64,000 bases of DNA from JAMOBE01 sp039908285 (GCA_039908285.1 JAMOBE010000004.1:1-64000); one strand, 5' to 3'. Counted from the stretch's first letter, positions 1 through 9,230 are shown. Numbers and translations are program-made. The notes: generated by a model from the letters alone, not told the origin.

Positions 1-1
1 T

Positions 2-730
2 GGCGCCCTGCCGGCCGAGCATGCCGAGGTGACGGCGCTGCTGAAGGACGCCGAGGCGAAGATCGCCGCTGGCGCCCTGCCGGAAGCGGACCGCCTGCTG
101 CGGCAGGGGTACGACAAGGTGACCTCCATGGTGATGGCTGCGCGCTCCGGCCAGCGCCTCGAGACCCATCGCGAGAATCAGTACCGCACCGGCGGACTGG
201 AGAACCAGGACCGCAAGGTCGTGCTGTCGCGGATCGACACGGTGCGCGCCATGCTGGACGCCTACCGGCGCATTGCTCCCGAGAAGGGCGGACCGGATCT
301 CGCCACGGTGGGCCAGGCGGATCGGCTGTTCGCCACGGCGGTGGAGCAGGAGCGGGCGGGACGGATCCCCGAGGCCCGGGACTCCATCACCAAGGCCTAT
401 GACCTCGCCACCGGACTGGTGTCCTCGGTCCGTCAGGGCGACAAGCTGGTCAAGACGCTGACCTTCGCCTCGCCCGCCGACGAGTATCACTATGAAGTGG
501 ACCGCTTCAACAGCTTCCGCATGCTGCTGAAGATGGCCGTCGGCGACGAGGCCGCCGCGGCCGTGGCCCGCCAGGCCGAGGTGGCCCAGCAGGAGGCCGA
601 CGTGCTGCGCGACGACGCGGCGAGGGCGGCGGCGGGAGGCCGCTACCCCGAGGCCGTCAAGACGCTGGAAAAGGCCACGGCCCGCCTCTCCCAGGCCATC
701 CGCGCCACCGGCCTGTTCATTCCGGGGTAG
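2..730 (+). CDS. Helical-repeat protein, 3' part only (5' end outside window)
   Basis: The frame is open from the first bases of the window, so the true start lies upstream; a GTG at 29 is only an internal candidate. About 240 residues are visible, rich in Ala, Glu and Arg, with repeated helix-turn-helix units of the form ALPEADRLL, RIPEARDSI and RYPEAVKTLEKA. These are spaced like TPR or SEL1-type solenoid helices. No catalytic motif, membrane segment or metal site is visible in this part. The stop codon lies inside the tail of the convergent hisD gene (14 bp overlap). I do not recognise a specific family. A scaffold or periplasmic helical protein is possible but unproven. Confidence 0.6.
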   Translation, partial: GALPAEHAEVTALLKDAEAKIAAGALPEADRLLRQGYDKVTSMVMAARSGQRLETHRENQYRTGGLENQDRKVVLSRIDTVRAMLDAYRRIAPEKGGPDLATVGQADRLFATAVEQERAGRIPEARDSITKAYDLATGLVSSVRQGDKLVKTLTFASPADEYHYEVDRFNSFRMLLKMAVGDEAAAAVARQAEVAQQEADVLRDDAARAAAGGRYPEAVKTLEKATARLSQAIRATGLFIPG

Positions 731-2021
731 ACATCCCCAGCCGCAGGCCGACGGAACGGCCATGGGCGTGCAGTCCCTCCGCTTCCGCCAGCCGGGCGGC
801 GGCGGGGCCGATGGCGCGGAGTGCGGCCGCGTCGCAGCCCAGCAGCGAGGTGCGCTTCAGGAAGTCCAGCACCGACAGGCCGGAGGAAAACCGGGCGCTG
901 CGGGCGGTGGGAAGGACATGGTTCGGTCCACCCACATAGTCGCCGACGGCTTCCGGGGTATGGCGGCCGAGGAAGATGGCACCGGCATTGCGGACCCGGG
1001 CGGCCAGGGGGTCAGGGTCGGCGACGGCCAGTTCCAGGTGCTCGGGCGCCAGGCGATCGGCGAGGGCCACCGCCTGCTCCAGCCGCTCGACGACGATGAC
1101 GGCACCGTGGTTGCGCCAGCTTGCCGCGGCGATGTTGGCCCGCGGCAGGTCGGTCAGGTGGGTCTCGACGGCGGCCATGACCCGTTTTGCGAACACGGCG
1201 TCATCGGTGATCAGGATCGCCTGGGCGGCGGTGTCGTGCTCGGCCTGTGACAAAAGGTCGGCGGCGATCCAGCGCGGGTCGTTGGCGCCATCGGCGATGA
1301 CCAGGATTTCCGAGGGACCGGCGATCATGTCGATGCCGACGGTGCCGAAGACCTGGCGCTTGGCGGCGGCGACATAGGCGTTGCCGGGGCCGACGATCTT
1401 GTCCACCGGCCGGATGGTCTCCGTGCCATAGGCCAGCGCTCCCACCGCCTGGGCGCCGCCGATGCGGTAGATCTCGTCTACCCCGGCGATGGCGGCGGCA
1501 AGCAGCACGTCGTTGTTGACCGCGCCGTCGGGGGTCGGCACCACCATCACCAGCCGCTCGACCCCGGCCACCCGGGCTGGGATCGCGTTCATCAGCACCG
1601 ACGATGGATAGGCCGCCGTGCCACCGGGAACGTACAGGCCGGCGGCGGCCACCGGCGTCCAGCGATAGCCGAGTCGCACCCCGGCCGCGTCGGTGTAGGA
1701 CAGGTCCGCCGGCATCTGGCGCTGGTGGAAGTCACGGATGCGCTCCGCGGCGAACTCCAGGGCCGCTACCACGTCGGCGGCGCAGTGCGATCGCGCGGCG
1801 GCGATGGCGGGGGGCGGAATCCGCATCGTGGCGGGAGTAAGCTCCAGCCGGTCGAAGCGTCGGGTGCAGTCGACCACCGCCGCGTCGCCGCGGCTCTTCA
1901 CGTCGGCCAGGATGGCGGCGACGGTGTCCTGCACGTCGGCGTCGGTCTCGCGCTTGGCCGACAGCAGGGTGGCGAAGGCGGCCTCGAAGCCGGGATCGGC
2001 GATGTGGAGTTCAGCCGGCAT
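717..2021 (-). CDS. hisD: Histidinol dehydrogenase
   Basis: Catalyses the last two steps of histidine biosynthesis, oxidising L-histidinol to histidine with two NAD+, with zinc in the active site. The product is 434 residues, normal for the family. It carries the family signatures: GLYVPGGTAAYPSSVLMNA-type nucleotide region, IAGPSEILVIAD, LLSQAEHD with its catalytic Glu/His pair, and the C-terminal VGGPNHVLPT. I chose the ATG at 2021, which has AGGG ten bases upstream, over a TTG at 2036. The gene starts inside the end of hisG (11 bp overlap), so the two form a translationally coupled hisG-hisD operon. No other his genes are in the window. Confidence 0.95.
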   Translation of the reverse strand: MPAELHIADPGFEAAFATLLSAKRETDADVQDTVAAILADVKSRGDAAVVDCTRRFDRLELTPATMRIPPPAIAAARSHCAADVVAALEFAAERIRDFHQRQMPADLSYTDAAGVRLGYRWTPVAAAGLYVPGGTAAYPSSVLMNAIPARVAGVERLVMVVPTPDGAVNNDVLLAAAIAGVDEIYRIGGAQAVGALAYGTETIRPVDKIVGPGNAYVAAAKRQVFGTVGIDMIAGPSEILVIADGANDPRWIAADLLSQAEHDTAAQAILITDDAVFAKRVMAAVETHLTDLPRANIAAASWRNHGAVIVVERLEQAVALADRLAPEHLELAVADPDPLAARVRNAGAIFLGRHTPEAVGDYVGGPNHVLPTARSARFSSGLSVLDFLKRTSLLGCDAAALRAIGPAAARLAEAEGLHAHGRSVGLRLGMSTPE

Positions 2022-2670
2022 GGGTCGCCCTGCCAAAGGCCTCGATCCAGGCGCCCAGCTCCTGCGGGCGGGTCTTCAGGGCCGGACGATTAACCACCAG
2101 CCGCGAGGTGATGTCGGCGATGTGCTCCACCTCCACCAGGCCGTTGGCGACCAGGGTCTTCCCCGACGACACCAGGTCGACGATGCGCCGGCACAGGCCA
2201 AGGGCCGGAGCCAGTTCCATGGCGCCGTTGAGCTTGATGCACTCGGCCTGGACGCCGCGGGCGGCGAAATGGCGACGGGTGATCTCGGGGTACTTGGTGG
2301 CGACGCGGATATGGCTCCAGCGGGCCGGATCGTCGTCGGCCGACAGGTCCGCCGGCTCGGCGACGGCCAGCCGGCAGGCGCCGATGCCAAGGTCGAGCGG
2401 GGCGTAAATCTCCGGGTAGTCGAACTCCATCAGCACGTCATTGCCGGCGACGCCGATCTGGGCTGCCCCGAAGGCGACGAAGGTCGCCACGTCGAAGCTG
2501 CGCACACGGATCACGTCCACGTCGGGGCGGTTGGTGGCGAAGCGGAGCTGCCGCGCGTCCGGGTCGTCGAAGGCCGGCTCGGGCTCGATGCCGGCGGCGC
2601 GTACCAGCGGCATCGCCTCCTTGAGGATGCGGCCCTTGGGAAGGGCGATCACCAGCTTGTCATTGTCCAT
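2011..2670 (-). CDS. hisG: ATP phosphoribosyltransferase, short (HisZ-dependent) form
   Basis: First committed step of histidine biosynthesis, joining ATP and PRPP to give phosphoribosyl-ATP. The protein begins MDNDKLVIALPKGRI and contains the PRPP-binding stretch SSGKTLVANGLVEVE. At 219 residues it is the short catalytic form without the C-terminal ACT-like regulatory domain. Short HisG proteins need the HisZ regulatory subunit in known systems; hisZ is not in this window. A longer open frame continues upstream to 2955, but that extension is Arg/Pro-rich and unlike any HisG, so the ATG at 2670 is chosen. It is coupled to hisD. Confidence 0.93.
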   Translation of the reverse strand: MDNDKLVIALPKGRILKEAMPLVRAAGIEPEPAFDDPDARQLRFATNRPDVDVIRVRSFDVATFVAFGAAQIGVAGNDVLMEFDYPEIYAPLDLGIGACRLAVAEPADLSADDDPARWSHIRVATKYPEITRRHFAARGVQAECIKLNGAMELAPALGLCRRIVDLVSSGKTLVANGLVEVEHIADITSRLVVNRPALKTRPQELGAWIEAFGRATHAG

Positions 2671-3295
2671 GGCGGGGCGAAACTTCGTCACCAATGAGGA
2701 AAGCGGCGCACCGTACACCGTTTCCGTGCCGCCAGCCACCCCCGAAAAACATCTTCGGCGTCGACGCGGCGGTCCGCGTCGACGTGAGTCGCCCGTACCG
2801 GCCTTCGGACCCGCTGCCGCTCCCGGCCCCCCCCTATCGCAGGTGCGGCAGCCTGGACGGGTCCCCACAGTGCGCACCGTCGGAGCGACAGGGGACCCAC
2901 GGCGCGGCCGCAGCATCGGCGGTTTTCGGCGGCGCACGCCATGATGCGGTGCCACTCCTCGACGGGGGTGTCAGGGCAGGGAGTGCGTGGAGCCCGCTCC
3001 CGGAGGGCAGGCTGCCGCCCCGGTCCCCCCATTCGCTGTCGCAGCAATCTCCTGCGCAACAGCAGCATTTGCAGGCCAATCACCAAGAAACAATGCGGTG
3101 CAGCACTGCGTCGCAAAAATGCAGCGCAAAATCAATACTGAGCACGTGCGGAAGTGCGTGATGAAGTTGTCATGTTGCTGTGCTTACAGAACAAAAATTT
3201 ATACTTTACAGAGCTTGCTTCTTCATCCAGCGTTGCCCGCGATGAAGGGCTGCCGGCCGCTGGCGGCCTCCAATGGACGGACACTGGAGACAGGT
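2671..3295. other. 625 bp spacer upstream of hisG
   Basis: I see no convincing gene here. The part near hisG is very GC-rich. It holds one clear hairpin with 8 bp arms (gggtcccc at about 2860, ggggaccc at about 2890). The part near 3070-3220 is AT-richer and is the likely promoter area for the secreted protein that starts at 3296. A TTGCTG at 3175 and TATACT at 3200 could be a promoter, but their 19 bp spacing is long. No run of His codons typical of a his leader peptide was found on the hisG strand. Confidence 0.4.
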
Positions 3296-3748
3296 ATGAT
3301 GGAGACTGGGACGATGACGTCTCGCCTGACCGCCCTCAGCGCTTCCACCGTGGCGTTGTCCATTGCCCTGTTCGCGGGGCAGGCCAACGCGGGCTGCATC
3401 GAGGATGGATCGTGCATTCCCAAGGCCGGAACTCCCTCCGCCAAGGGGATGAAGATAGCCTCCACCGAGAAAGAGACCCGGGCTCCGGTTTCCCGCGACA
3501 AGTGGGGACGGCCCCTTCCGGTTGCCGACATCGCCATGCGGACCAAGGCGGCAGCGGCGGCGGAACGGGAGTTCGACGACCCACAGACGGCGTCCTACAG
3601 CGACACTCCCGTCCAGGTGCGGGAAGAACCCGATGAGCATGACCAGCTCGTCAAGGCTCAAAACAGCGGTGTTACGGGGTCCGGTTTCGTCGGTACGGTC
3701 ATCCAGGGATCAACCCTGCTCCTCAGTCTGCTGATGTTTGCGTGGTAA
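3296..3748 (+). CDS. Small secreted hypothetical protein
   Basis: A protein of 150 residues that I do not recognise. It begins with a clear Sec signal peptide: a basic start MTSRLT, a hydrophobic core, then the cleavage-like site GQANA followed by GCIEDGSC. The mature part is charged and Gln/Glu-rich. It ends in a second hydrophobic stretch (VIQGSTLLLSLLMFAW), which could be a C-terminal membrane anchor. Two start codons are plausible: ATG 3296 after GGAG, or ATG 3314 after a second GGAG. The two Cys near the mature N-terminus could form a disulfide. The stop nearly touches the next gene, so the two may be cotranscribed. Confidence 0.65.
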   Translation: MMETGTMTSRLTALSASTVALSIALFAGQANAGCIEDGSCIPKAGTPSAKGMKIASTEKETRAPVSRDKWGRPLPVADIAMRTKAAAAAEREFDDPQTASYSDTPVQVREEPDEHDQLVKAQNSGVTGSGFVGTVIQGSTLLLSLLMFAW

Positions 3749-3768
3749 CGCCCAGGCCCGACCCGCTC

Positions 3769-4368
3769 ATGACATTGATTGCCGTCAGCCAGCGGGTCGT
3801 GGTCGAGCCCTCCTACGCCGAGCGGCGCGATGCCCTCGATCAGGCGTGGCCGCGCTTCCTCGCCGCCTGCGGCCTGACGGCGATCGCCGTGCCCAACGTG
3901 CCCTCGGTGGCAACCGGGCTGGTTGCCCGGCTGCCCATCGCCGGGCTTCTTCTGACCGGCGGCAACGACCTGGCGGCTTATGGCGGTACCGCCCCCGAAC
4001 GGGACGAGACGGAGCGGCTACTGCTGGAGTGGGCCGGCAGCCGGGGGCTTCCGACCTTGGGAGTCTGCCGGGGGATGCAGGTCATTCTCGATGCCGCCGG
4101 CATTCCGCTACGGCGGGTGACGGGCCATGTGACCCCGGCCCACCCGGTGACCATCGACGGCCGGGAAGACCTGGTCAACAGCTATCATGCCTTTGCCGCC
4201 ACCGGCGCCGCTGCTCCCTTCCAGGTCTGGGCGACGGCCGCCGACGGGGTGGTGGAAGCCATCCGCGCGCCCGAGCGCCGGACCGTCGCCATCATGTGGC
4301 ACCCTGAGCGCGCAGAGACCTTCGCCGAGCGCGACATCGCCCTGTTCCGGGACCACTTCCGCCCGTGA
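3769..4368 (+). CDS. Class I glutamine amidotransferase / peptidase C26 family
   Basis: A 199-residue protein with a class I GATase triad: nucleophile Cys in GVCRGMQ, and His and Glu in MWHPER near the C-terminus. The oxyanion-type motif LLTGGND precedes the Cys. Family members hydrolyse gamma-glutamyl bonds. The N-terminal pattern ISQ/TQRV followed by SYAERRDALDQAWPRFL is the style I associate with enzymes of the Cj1417c type, which cleave gamma-glutamyl-CDP-amidate during capsule phosphoramidate synthesis, more than with PuuD. That narrower role is inference, and no matching kinase or nucleotidyltransferase is next to it. A GTG at 3742 overlapping the previous stop is an alternative start; the ATG fits family N-termini better. 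Confidence 0.75.
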   Translation: MTLIAVSQRVVVEPSYAERRDALDQAWPRFLAACGLTAIAVPNVPSVATGLVARLPIAGLLLTGGNDLAAYGGTAPERDETERLLLEWAGSRGLPTLGVCRGMQVILDAAGIPLRRVTGHVTPAHPVTIDGREDLVNSYHAFAATGAAAPFQVWATAADGVVEAIRAPERRTVAIMWHPERAETFAERDIALFRDHFRP

Positions 4369-4790
4369 CGCAAAACAAAAAGTTGTAGGTTATCCCATGT
4401 TAAGGCGCGCTCGCCGCGCCGGTGGTGTACTGGCCCTCAGACGCGCAGTGCCGTGTGGACGCCGCGATAAGCACCCCTAAAGGTGTAGCGGTGGCCCGGA
4501 TGGCCTCGACGTCGAAGGACACTGCCGCGGCGAAAGGCTCCCCCCCTTTCCCCTTTGTGCCGTGGCAGTGGCGGCACCTCTGATACCCCCGATCGGGGGT
4601 GCCGCACCCCGCGGCGCCCTTGATTCCCCCCAATCGAGGGCGCCGCATCTATTTCCGGATGCCGCCAGCGTGGCCCCGTCAACGTCGAAGGTGCGGCTGT
4701 TCAGGTATGGTGGGGTCAGCGCCCCCCAAAGCTCCACTCGACACCCGGCGTCAGGAAGGATACCATGGGAACGTGCATGGGGAGCGTACT
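4369..4790. other. 420 bp non-coding spacer with hairpins
   Basis: No gene is supported here. The downstream half holds the paired GC hairpins listed separately at 4571-4646. The sequence just before 4791 carries the ribosome-binding site GGGGAG (4779-4784) of the coiled-coil gene. Confidence 0.4.
4571..4646. repeat. Two adjacent GC-rich hairpins sharing the gcggc.cc / gg.gccgc ends
   Basis: The second hairpin has 15-base arms, 4611-4625 and 4632-4646, matching at 14 of 15 positions around a loop of six C. The first (4571-4611) starts gcggcacc and closes with gggggtgccgc. The similar ends suggest two copies of a small palindromic repeat, or a strong transcription barrier between the amidotransferase and the coiled-coil gene. 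No T-tract follows, so I do not call it a classical terminator. Confidence 0.55.
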
Positions 4791-5180
4791 ATGGACGAAG
4801 ACCTGAAGAGACTGCTGACGCATCTGGTAACCAGGATCGAGGAAGTTCTGGACGTTCTGCCGACGCTGGCAACCAAGTCCGACGTGGCCAGACTCGAAGA
4901 GAGACAGACCAGGCTCGAAGCCGGGCAGGCCGAGTTGGAGGCCGGGCAGGCCGAGTTGAAGGCCGGACAGGACGAGTTGAAGGCCGGACAGGACGAGTTG
5001 AAGGCCGGACAGGCCAAGCTCGAAGCCAAGGTCGATGTCAAGTTCGCCGAGCTTGAAGCCAAGGTCAACGATGTCAAGCACATCGTCGCCGCGAACTACC
5101 ACCGGACCAGCGGCAAAATCGAGCAGGTCGGCAGCATGCTGGCCGAGCACATCGCCGTGGGCCATAGACCCGCTGCCTGA
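4791..5180 (+). CDS. Coiled-coil protein with five exact-type heptad repeats
   Basis: A 129-residue protein starting at an ATG preceded by GGGGAG at six bases. The N-terminal 30 residues look helical (DEDLKRLLTHLVTRIEEVL). Then come tandem seven-residue units EAGQAEL, EAGQAEL, KAGQDEL, KAGQDEL, KAGQAKL, followed by looser heptads EAKVDVKFAELEAKV. Leu at a fixed heptad position indicates a coiled coil. At DNA level the units are near-identical 21 bp tandem repeats (about 4914-5018), so their number could vary between strains. No signal peptide or membrane segment is seen. Similar proteins are often annotated only as hypothetical; an oligomerising or tethering role is inference. Confidence 0.7.
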   Translation: MDEDLKRLLTHLVTRIEEVLDVLPTLATKSDVARLEERQTRLEAGQAELEAGQAELKAGQDELKAGQDELKAGQAKLEAKVDVKFAELEAKVNDVKHIVAANYHRTSGKIEQVGSMLAEHIAVGHRPAA

Positions 5181-5216
5181 CACCCCGAGGGTCGTCTTCC
5201 GAGCCGCCGTATTTCA

Positions 5217-8200
5217 TCATCCCACGTATTGGGAAACGTCGACCTGGTCGATCTGTTCCGGCAGCAGGAAGCGCTCGGCATAGCGTTGGTAGACGCCGGA
5301 GGTGAGGAACAGGTCGAACAGGTCGGGGTCGATGTGCTTGTCCTTTTTGAACATGGCGAGGATTTTTACGGATTCCGACAGGGTCTTGGTTTTCTTGTAG
5401 GGGCGATCGGAGGCGGTCAGGGCCTCGAAGATGTCGGCGAGGGCGGTGATGCGGGCGGGAACCGACAGGTCCTCGCCCTCCAGGCGACGGGGATAGCCGG
5501 TGCCGATCAGGGTTTCGTGATGGGCTCCGGCGTACTCCACCACCCGTGACAGGTGCTTCGGGAAGGGCAGTCGCTTCAGCATGATGATGGTCTGGATCAC
5601 GTGCTCGGTGATTTTGAAGCGCTCCTCCTCGGTCAGGGTACCGCGGCCGATGGACAGGTTATAGACCTCGCCGAAGTTATAAAGGTTGTCGGGAATCTTG
5701 ATCTTGAAGCCGTAAGACGGATCGTATATTGCCGAATTCGCCGGCCGCGTCATCACATGGCTGGACTTGTCGGCCAGAAGCTTTTCCTCCGCCGGCAGGG
5801 GGGCCGGCGCCTCCGTGTAGCGGCGCAGTTCCTCATGGGCCAGGCCCAGCCGGTCGTCGAAATGGCGCATCCAGGTTCGGGTCGCGATGGCCTTGAGCCG
5901 CTCGACCTTGCCGGGAGCCATGAACTCGTCGCCCAGATTGCACTCGGCGATGAAGGCGAAGTCGTCAACCAGCGCCGCCCTGGCGGTCTCGAACGCCGCC
6001 TCAGCCTCGGCGGGAGGCGTGCCGGCGGCCACCGCCTCCAGCGTGGCGATGCGGGCATCGCGCAGCAGGATCTCGAAGCGGGCGCGAACCTCGTGGATGC
6101 GGTTGTGGATGGTCTCCAGCTTGGTGGCCTTGTCGACGACGTATTCCGGGGTGGTGACCTTGCCGCAATCGTGCAGCCAGGCACCGATCTTGAACTCGCG
6201 CCACTGGTCGACGCTGGTGAAGGAGAAATCGGCCAGCGGCCCCTCGGTGATCTTGCAGGCCTCCTCGGCCAGCATCACCGACAGCTCCGGCACCCGTTCG
6301 CAGTGGCCGCCGGTATAGGGGCTCTTGGCGTCGATGGCCCCGGCGATGATCTGGATCATGCCGTCCATCAGCCGCTCCTGGGCGTCCAGCAGGTCCCGGT
6401 TGTAGAGCGCCGTGGCCGCCTGAGCCGCCAGCGCCTCGACGAAGCGTTGAATCTCCGCCGAGAAGGAGATGATGTCGGTCCCGCCCGGCGGGCGGGCATT
6501 GATCAACTGTACCGCCCCGATGACGTCGCCACCGCGCGGCTTCAACGGCACGGTCAGGAACGACGTGGAGCGGTAGTTGTTGCGCTGGTCGAACGCCCTG
6601 GTGCCGGAAAAATCAAAGTGGGAGTTGTCGTAGGCGTCGGCGATATTGATGGTGGCCTGTTCATGCACGGCATGGCTCACCACGTTGGCGTGGTTGGCGG
6701 CGCCGTCCTTGAGCAGAAGGACCGGCGGCAGCGACGGCAGCGCCTCGCCAACCCCGCCCATCGAAATGCCGAGACTGTCGTTGCGGATGATCTGGAACCG
6801 CAATTCATTGCCGTCGCGCATGTACAGGGTGCCGCCGTCGGCGTTGGACAGTTCCTTGGCTCCCAGCAGAATCATGTCCATCAGTCGGTTGGAATCGCGC
6901 TCATTCGACAGGGCGATGCCAAGATCCACCAGCCGCTCGAGCCTTTGCTGCGCCGACGCGAGATCACCGGAGCGGGCCGCGATGGTCATTTTCATCAGAT
7001 CGAAGGCCTCCCCCAGCTCGTGGAATTCCTTGATGAGCGAGGAACGCGGCACCGTTGGGGTAAAGTCGAACTCGCGCACCCGGACCGCCTCGTTCGCCAG
7101 ATCGCTCACGGACCGGGCGATGCCGCGGGCGAACAGCATGGACATCGGCACCACCAGTAGCAGGATCAGACCGGCGATGCCGAAGATGCGGCGCTGCATG
7201 GCGTCGATGGGGCCGGTGAAGTCGGCGAAGGGCGAGACGATGCCGATGGTGATGGTCCGGCCGGCCCGATCCGTCCACTGGGACACCTGCGCCAGGACGT
7301 CACCGGCGGCGGTCCTGACCACCCGCGCCCCTGCCGCGGGCGAAACGCCGGGCAGGGCGCCAAGCAACGGGGAACTCAGCGTCGCAATCTCGGCCAGGGG
7401 CTCGATCTTACCGGCCGATGCCGTGACAAGATTGGGTGAAATGGCCAGGACGCGGCGCTTTGTATCCAGCAGCACGACTCCACCGCCGTCAGAGATGGCC
7501 TGGCGCGCGATGAAATCCGACAGCCCGGTCAAGGCGATATCGACGCCAAAGACGGCGCCCGAGGGTCCGACCCGCCGCGATGCGGTCAGGCCCGGTGCCT
7601 GCAACGAGGCGAAGACATAGGGCTCGGAAAGAACGGCGTTCCCGGTTTCCAGCGCCGCCTTGTACCATGACCGTGTTCGTGGATCGTAGTCGGCGTCCTT
7701 GACCTGGGCGCGTCCCAACACCGCTGAGTGATCATCAAGGAAAGTGCGTCGTTCGCGCCGGATCCCATCGGCATCGGCCGCGATGGCCCGCAGAATGAAA
7801 CGGGTTCCCTCCGGGGCTTTACTTGACGCGAGAATGCGTTTGTCGCCATTCACGGCGATCGCCTGGATGAAACTACCGTCGGCGTGACCCACGAAGACAC
7901 TGTACAGGTTGTGGTCCTGTTCGAGAGAGCGCACCAGAAGTGGCACCAGCGGATGATTGGCGGCGTCTCCCTGTATCGGCTCGGCGGCGAAGGACAGTGA
8001 CGCCCCCAGGCTGGCCAGCTCCATCAGGCTGCCGATCTGCCTCTCGACCCGGTCGACGACCCGGGCGGTGATCTCGGCGAACTCGCGGCGGGCCCCGTCC
8101 TCGGCGGCGCGGGTGCTGGCGAAGAATATGCTGGTCGCCGTGGCGACGGTCAGGCAGACGACCACGGAGGCGATGAGGAGGACAATGCTGACCTGCAGCC

Positions 8201-8222
8201 CGAAACGTCTTCTGATCCGCAT
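5217..8222 (-). CDS. Membrane sensor with Cache-like, GAF and HD-GYP domains (c-di-GMP phosphodiesterase candidate)
   Basis: A 1001-residue inner-membrane receptor. A first transmembrane segment at about residues 10-34 is followed by a periplasmic double-Cache-like region with the Cache motif DPRTRSWYKAA. A second membrane helix lies near residue 350, then a HAMP-like linker, a GAF domain (about 430-620) and a C-terminal HD-GYP domain. The HD pair is His684-Asp685 in HDCGK, and the GYP triplet is at 909-911 in HHETLIGTGYP. HD-GYP proteins hydrolyse cyclic di-GMP; activity here is inferred from retained metal ligands. A long insert separates the HD and GYP parts. The ATG at 8222 was chosen over upstream ATG 8270 and TTG 8294, because it alone has a GGCGGGA ribosome site. 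Confidence 0.85.
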   Translation of the reverse strand: MRIRRRFGLQVSIVLLIASVVVCLTVATATSIFFASTRAAEDGARREFAEITARVVDRVERQIGSLMELASLGASLSFAAEPIQGDAANHPLVPLLVRSLEQDHNLYSVFVGHADGSFIQAIAVNGDKRILASSKAPEGTRFILRAIAADADGIRRERRTFLDDHSAVLGRAQVKDADYDPRTRSWYKAALETGNAVLSEPYVFASLQAPGLTASRRVGPSGAVFGVDIALTGLSDFIARQAISDGGGVVLLDTKRRVLAISPNLVTASAGKIEPLAEIATLSSPLLGALPGVSPAAGARVVRTAAGDVLAQVSQWTDRAGRTITIGIVSPFADFTGPIDAMQRRIFGIAGLILLLVVPMSMLFARGIARSVSDLANEAVRVREFDFTPTVPRSSLIKEFHELGEAFDLMKMTIAARSGDLASAQQRLERLVDLGIALSNERDSNRLMDMILLGAKELSNADGGTLYMRDGNELRFQIIRNDSLGISMGGVGEALPSLPPVLLLKDGAANHANVVSHAVHEQATINIADAYDNSHFDFSGTRAFDQRNNYRSTSFLTVPLKPRGGDVIGAVQLINARPPGGTDIISFSAEIQRFVEALAAQAATALYNRDLLDAQERLMDGMIQIIAGAIDAKSPYTGGHCERVPELSVMLAEEACKITEGPLADFSFTSVDQWREFKIGAWLHDCGKVTTPEYVVDKATKLETIHNRIHEVRARFEILLRDARIATLEAVAAGTPPAEAEAAFETARAALVDDFAFIAECNLGDEFMAPGKVERLKAIATRTWMRHFDDRLGLAHEELRRYTEAPAPLPAEEKLLADKSSHVMTRPANSAIYDPSYGFKIKIPDNLYNFGEVYNLSIGRGTLTEEERFKITEHVIQTIIMLKRLPFPKHLSRVVEYAGAHHETLIGTGYPRRLEGEDLSVPARITALADIFEALTASDRPYKKTKTLSESVKILAMFKKDKHIDPDLFDLFLTSGVYQRYAERFLLPEQIDQVDVSQYVG

Positions 8223-8468
8223 TCCCGATTCCCGCCCATCAGTTCCTAGCCTAACTTCTGACTGCGGCATTATGACCGACGGTTGACCTCGCAATCAAAT
8301 TATTCCAGCGGAACACTTACGACACGAATTGGCTGTTTGACCAACGAGTGCTGCCGCAACCGAATTTCGGGAAATTGGTTGATCGGCCCGCTGCAATGGT
8401 CGAGAGTTGTCATTCGGCGGTCCTGTTTCGCGTGACTGCCCACCCAACCTGGATGGGGATGGCTTTGC

Positions 8469-9182
8469 ATGGGTTACCGTAACGGGATGGTGATGACGCT
8501 GGTGGGGCTTGGGCTTCTGGTTGCAGGGTGCACGAGCGGGAGTGGCGGCGGCCCGGTGACGAAGGCCTCCGACGCACCGGTGGTGGTGGCGCCGAAGGTG
8601 GTCAGCGCCGCCTCCCAGGAGCAGATTCGTCAGGGTCAGGTGCTATTCTCGGAGAACTGCGTCACCTGCCACCAGGAGGGTGGTGTCGGCAAGCTGGGCG
8701 TGGCGCCGTCGGTGACCAACAGGGAATTGCTGAGCTTCGCCTCGGACCGCTTCCTGTTCGAGACCGTCCGGGATGGCCGCGTCGGCACGCCGATGCCGGC
8801 CTTCGGCGAGATACTCAAGGAAAACGACATCCGCTCCATCATTTCCTATCTGCGCAGCTACGCCAAGCTGCCCGATCAATCGGCCGAGGCGGATGAGGCC
8901 GTGAGCGCCATGGGCGACCCCCGGCTTGGGCGCCGCTGGTTCTCCCAGATCTGCGCCGGTTGTCACGGTCCCAACGGCGAGGGCTATGAGGGCGAGGCCC
9001 CCGGAACCGCCATCGGCAAACGCGGCTTCCTCGACAAGGCGAGCGACGGCTTCATCCGCAACATCATCAAGAACGGCCGCTCCAACACGCCGATGCGAGG
9101 CTTCTCCGGGCCTGCGGCCCTGGCCGACCTCAGCGATCGCGAGATCGACGACATCATCTCCTACCTGCGCGTACTCCAGTAA
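8469..9182 (+). CDS. Diheme c-type cytochrome lipoprotein
   Basis: A 237-residue exported electron carrier. The N-terminus is a lipoprotein signal with lipobox LVAGC (Cys21), so the mature protein should be anchored to a membrane facing the periplasm. Two covalent heme sites are present: CVTCH (Cys64-His68) and CAGCH (Cys162-His166). Each is followed by a Met-containing class I cytochrome segment (TPMPAFGEI and TPMRGFSG), giving probable His/Met ligation. The molybdoenzyme gene begins 48 bp after its stop, so the two are very likely one operon, with this cytochrome as electron donor or acceptor. Linker residues 22-50 are Gly/Ser/Val-rich, typical of lipoprotein tethers. Confidence 0.88.
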   Translation: MGYRNGMVMTLVGLGLLVAGCTSGSGGGPVTKASDAPVVVAPKVVSAASQEQIRQGQVLFSENCVTCHQEGGVGKLGVAPSVTNRELLSFASDRFLFETVRDGRVGTPMPAFGEILKENDIRSIISYLRSYAKLPDQSAEADEAVSAMGDPRLGRRWFSQICAGCHGPNGEGYEGEAPGTAIGKRGFLDKASDGFIRNIIKNGRSNTPMRGFSGPAALADLSDREIDDIISYLRVLQ

Positions 9183-9230
9183 AATCCCCGGGAACACGAC
9201 GCGAATCTTGAAAACCAGAGAGGACCATCA

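Noticed and set aside
2694..3161. Overlapping ORFs in the hisG upstream spacer, including a Cys-rich minus-strand frame
   Set aside because: Compositions are Arg/Pro-rich or irregular, and there is no convincing ribosome site or family pattern.
4914..5018. CRISPR-like array
   Set aside because: The 21 bp units are contiguous, lack unique spacers and encode in-frame heptads.
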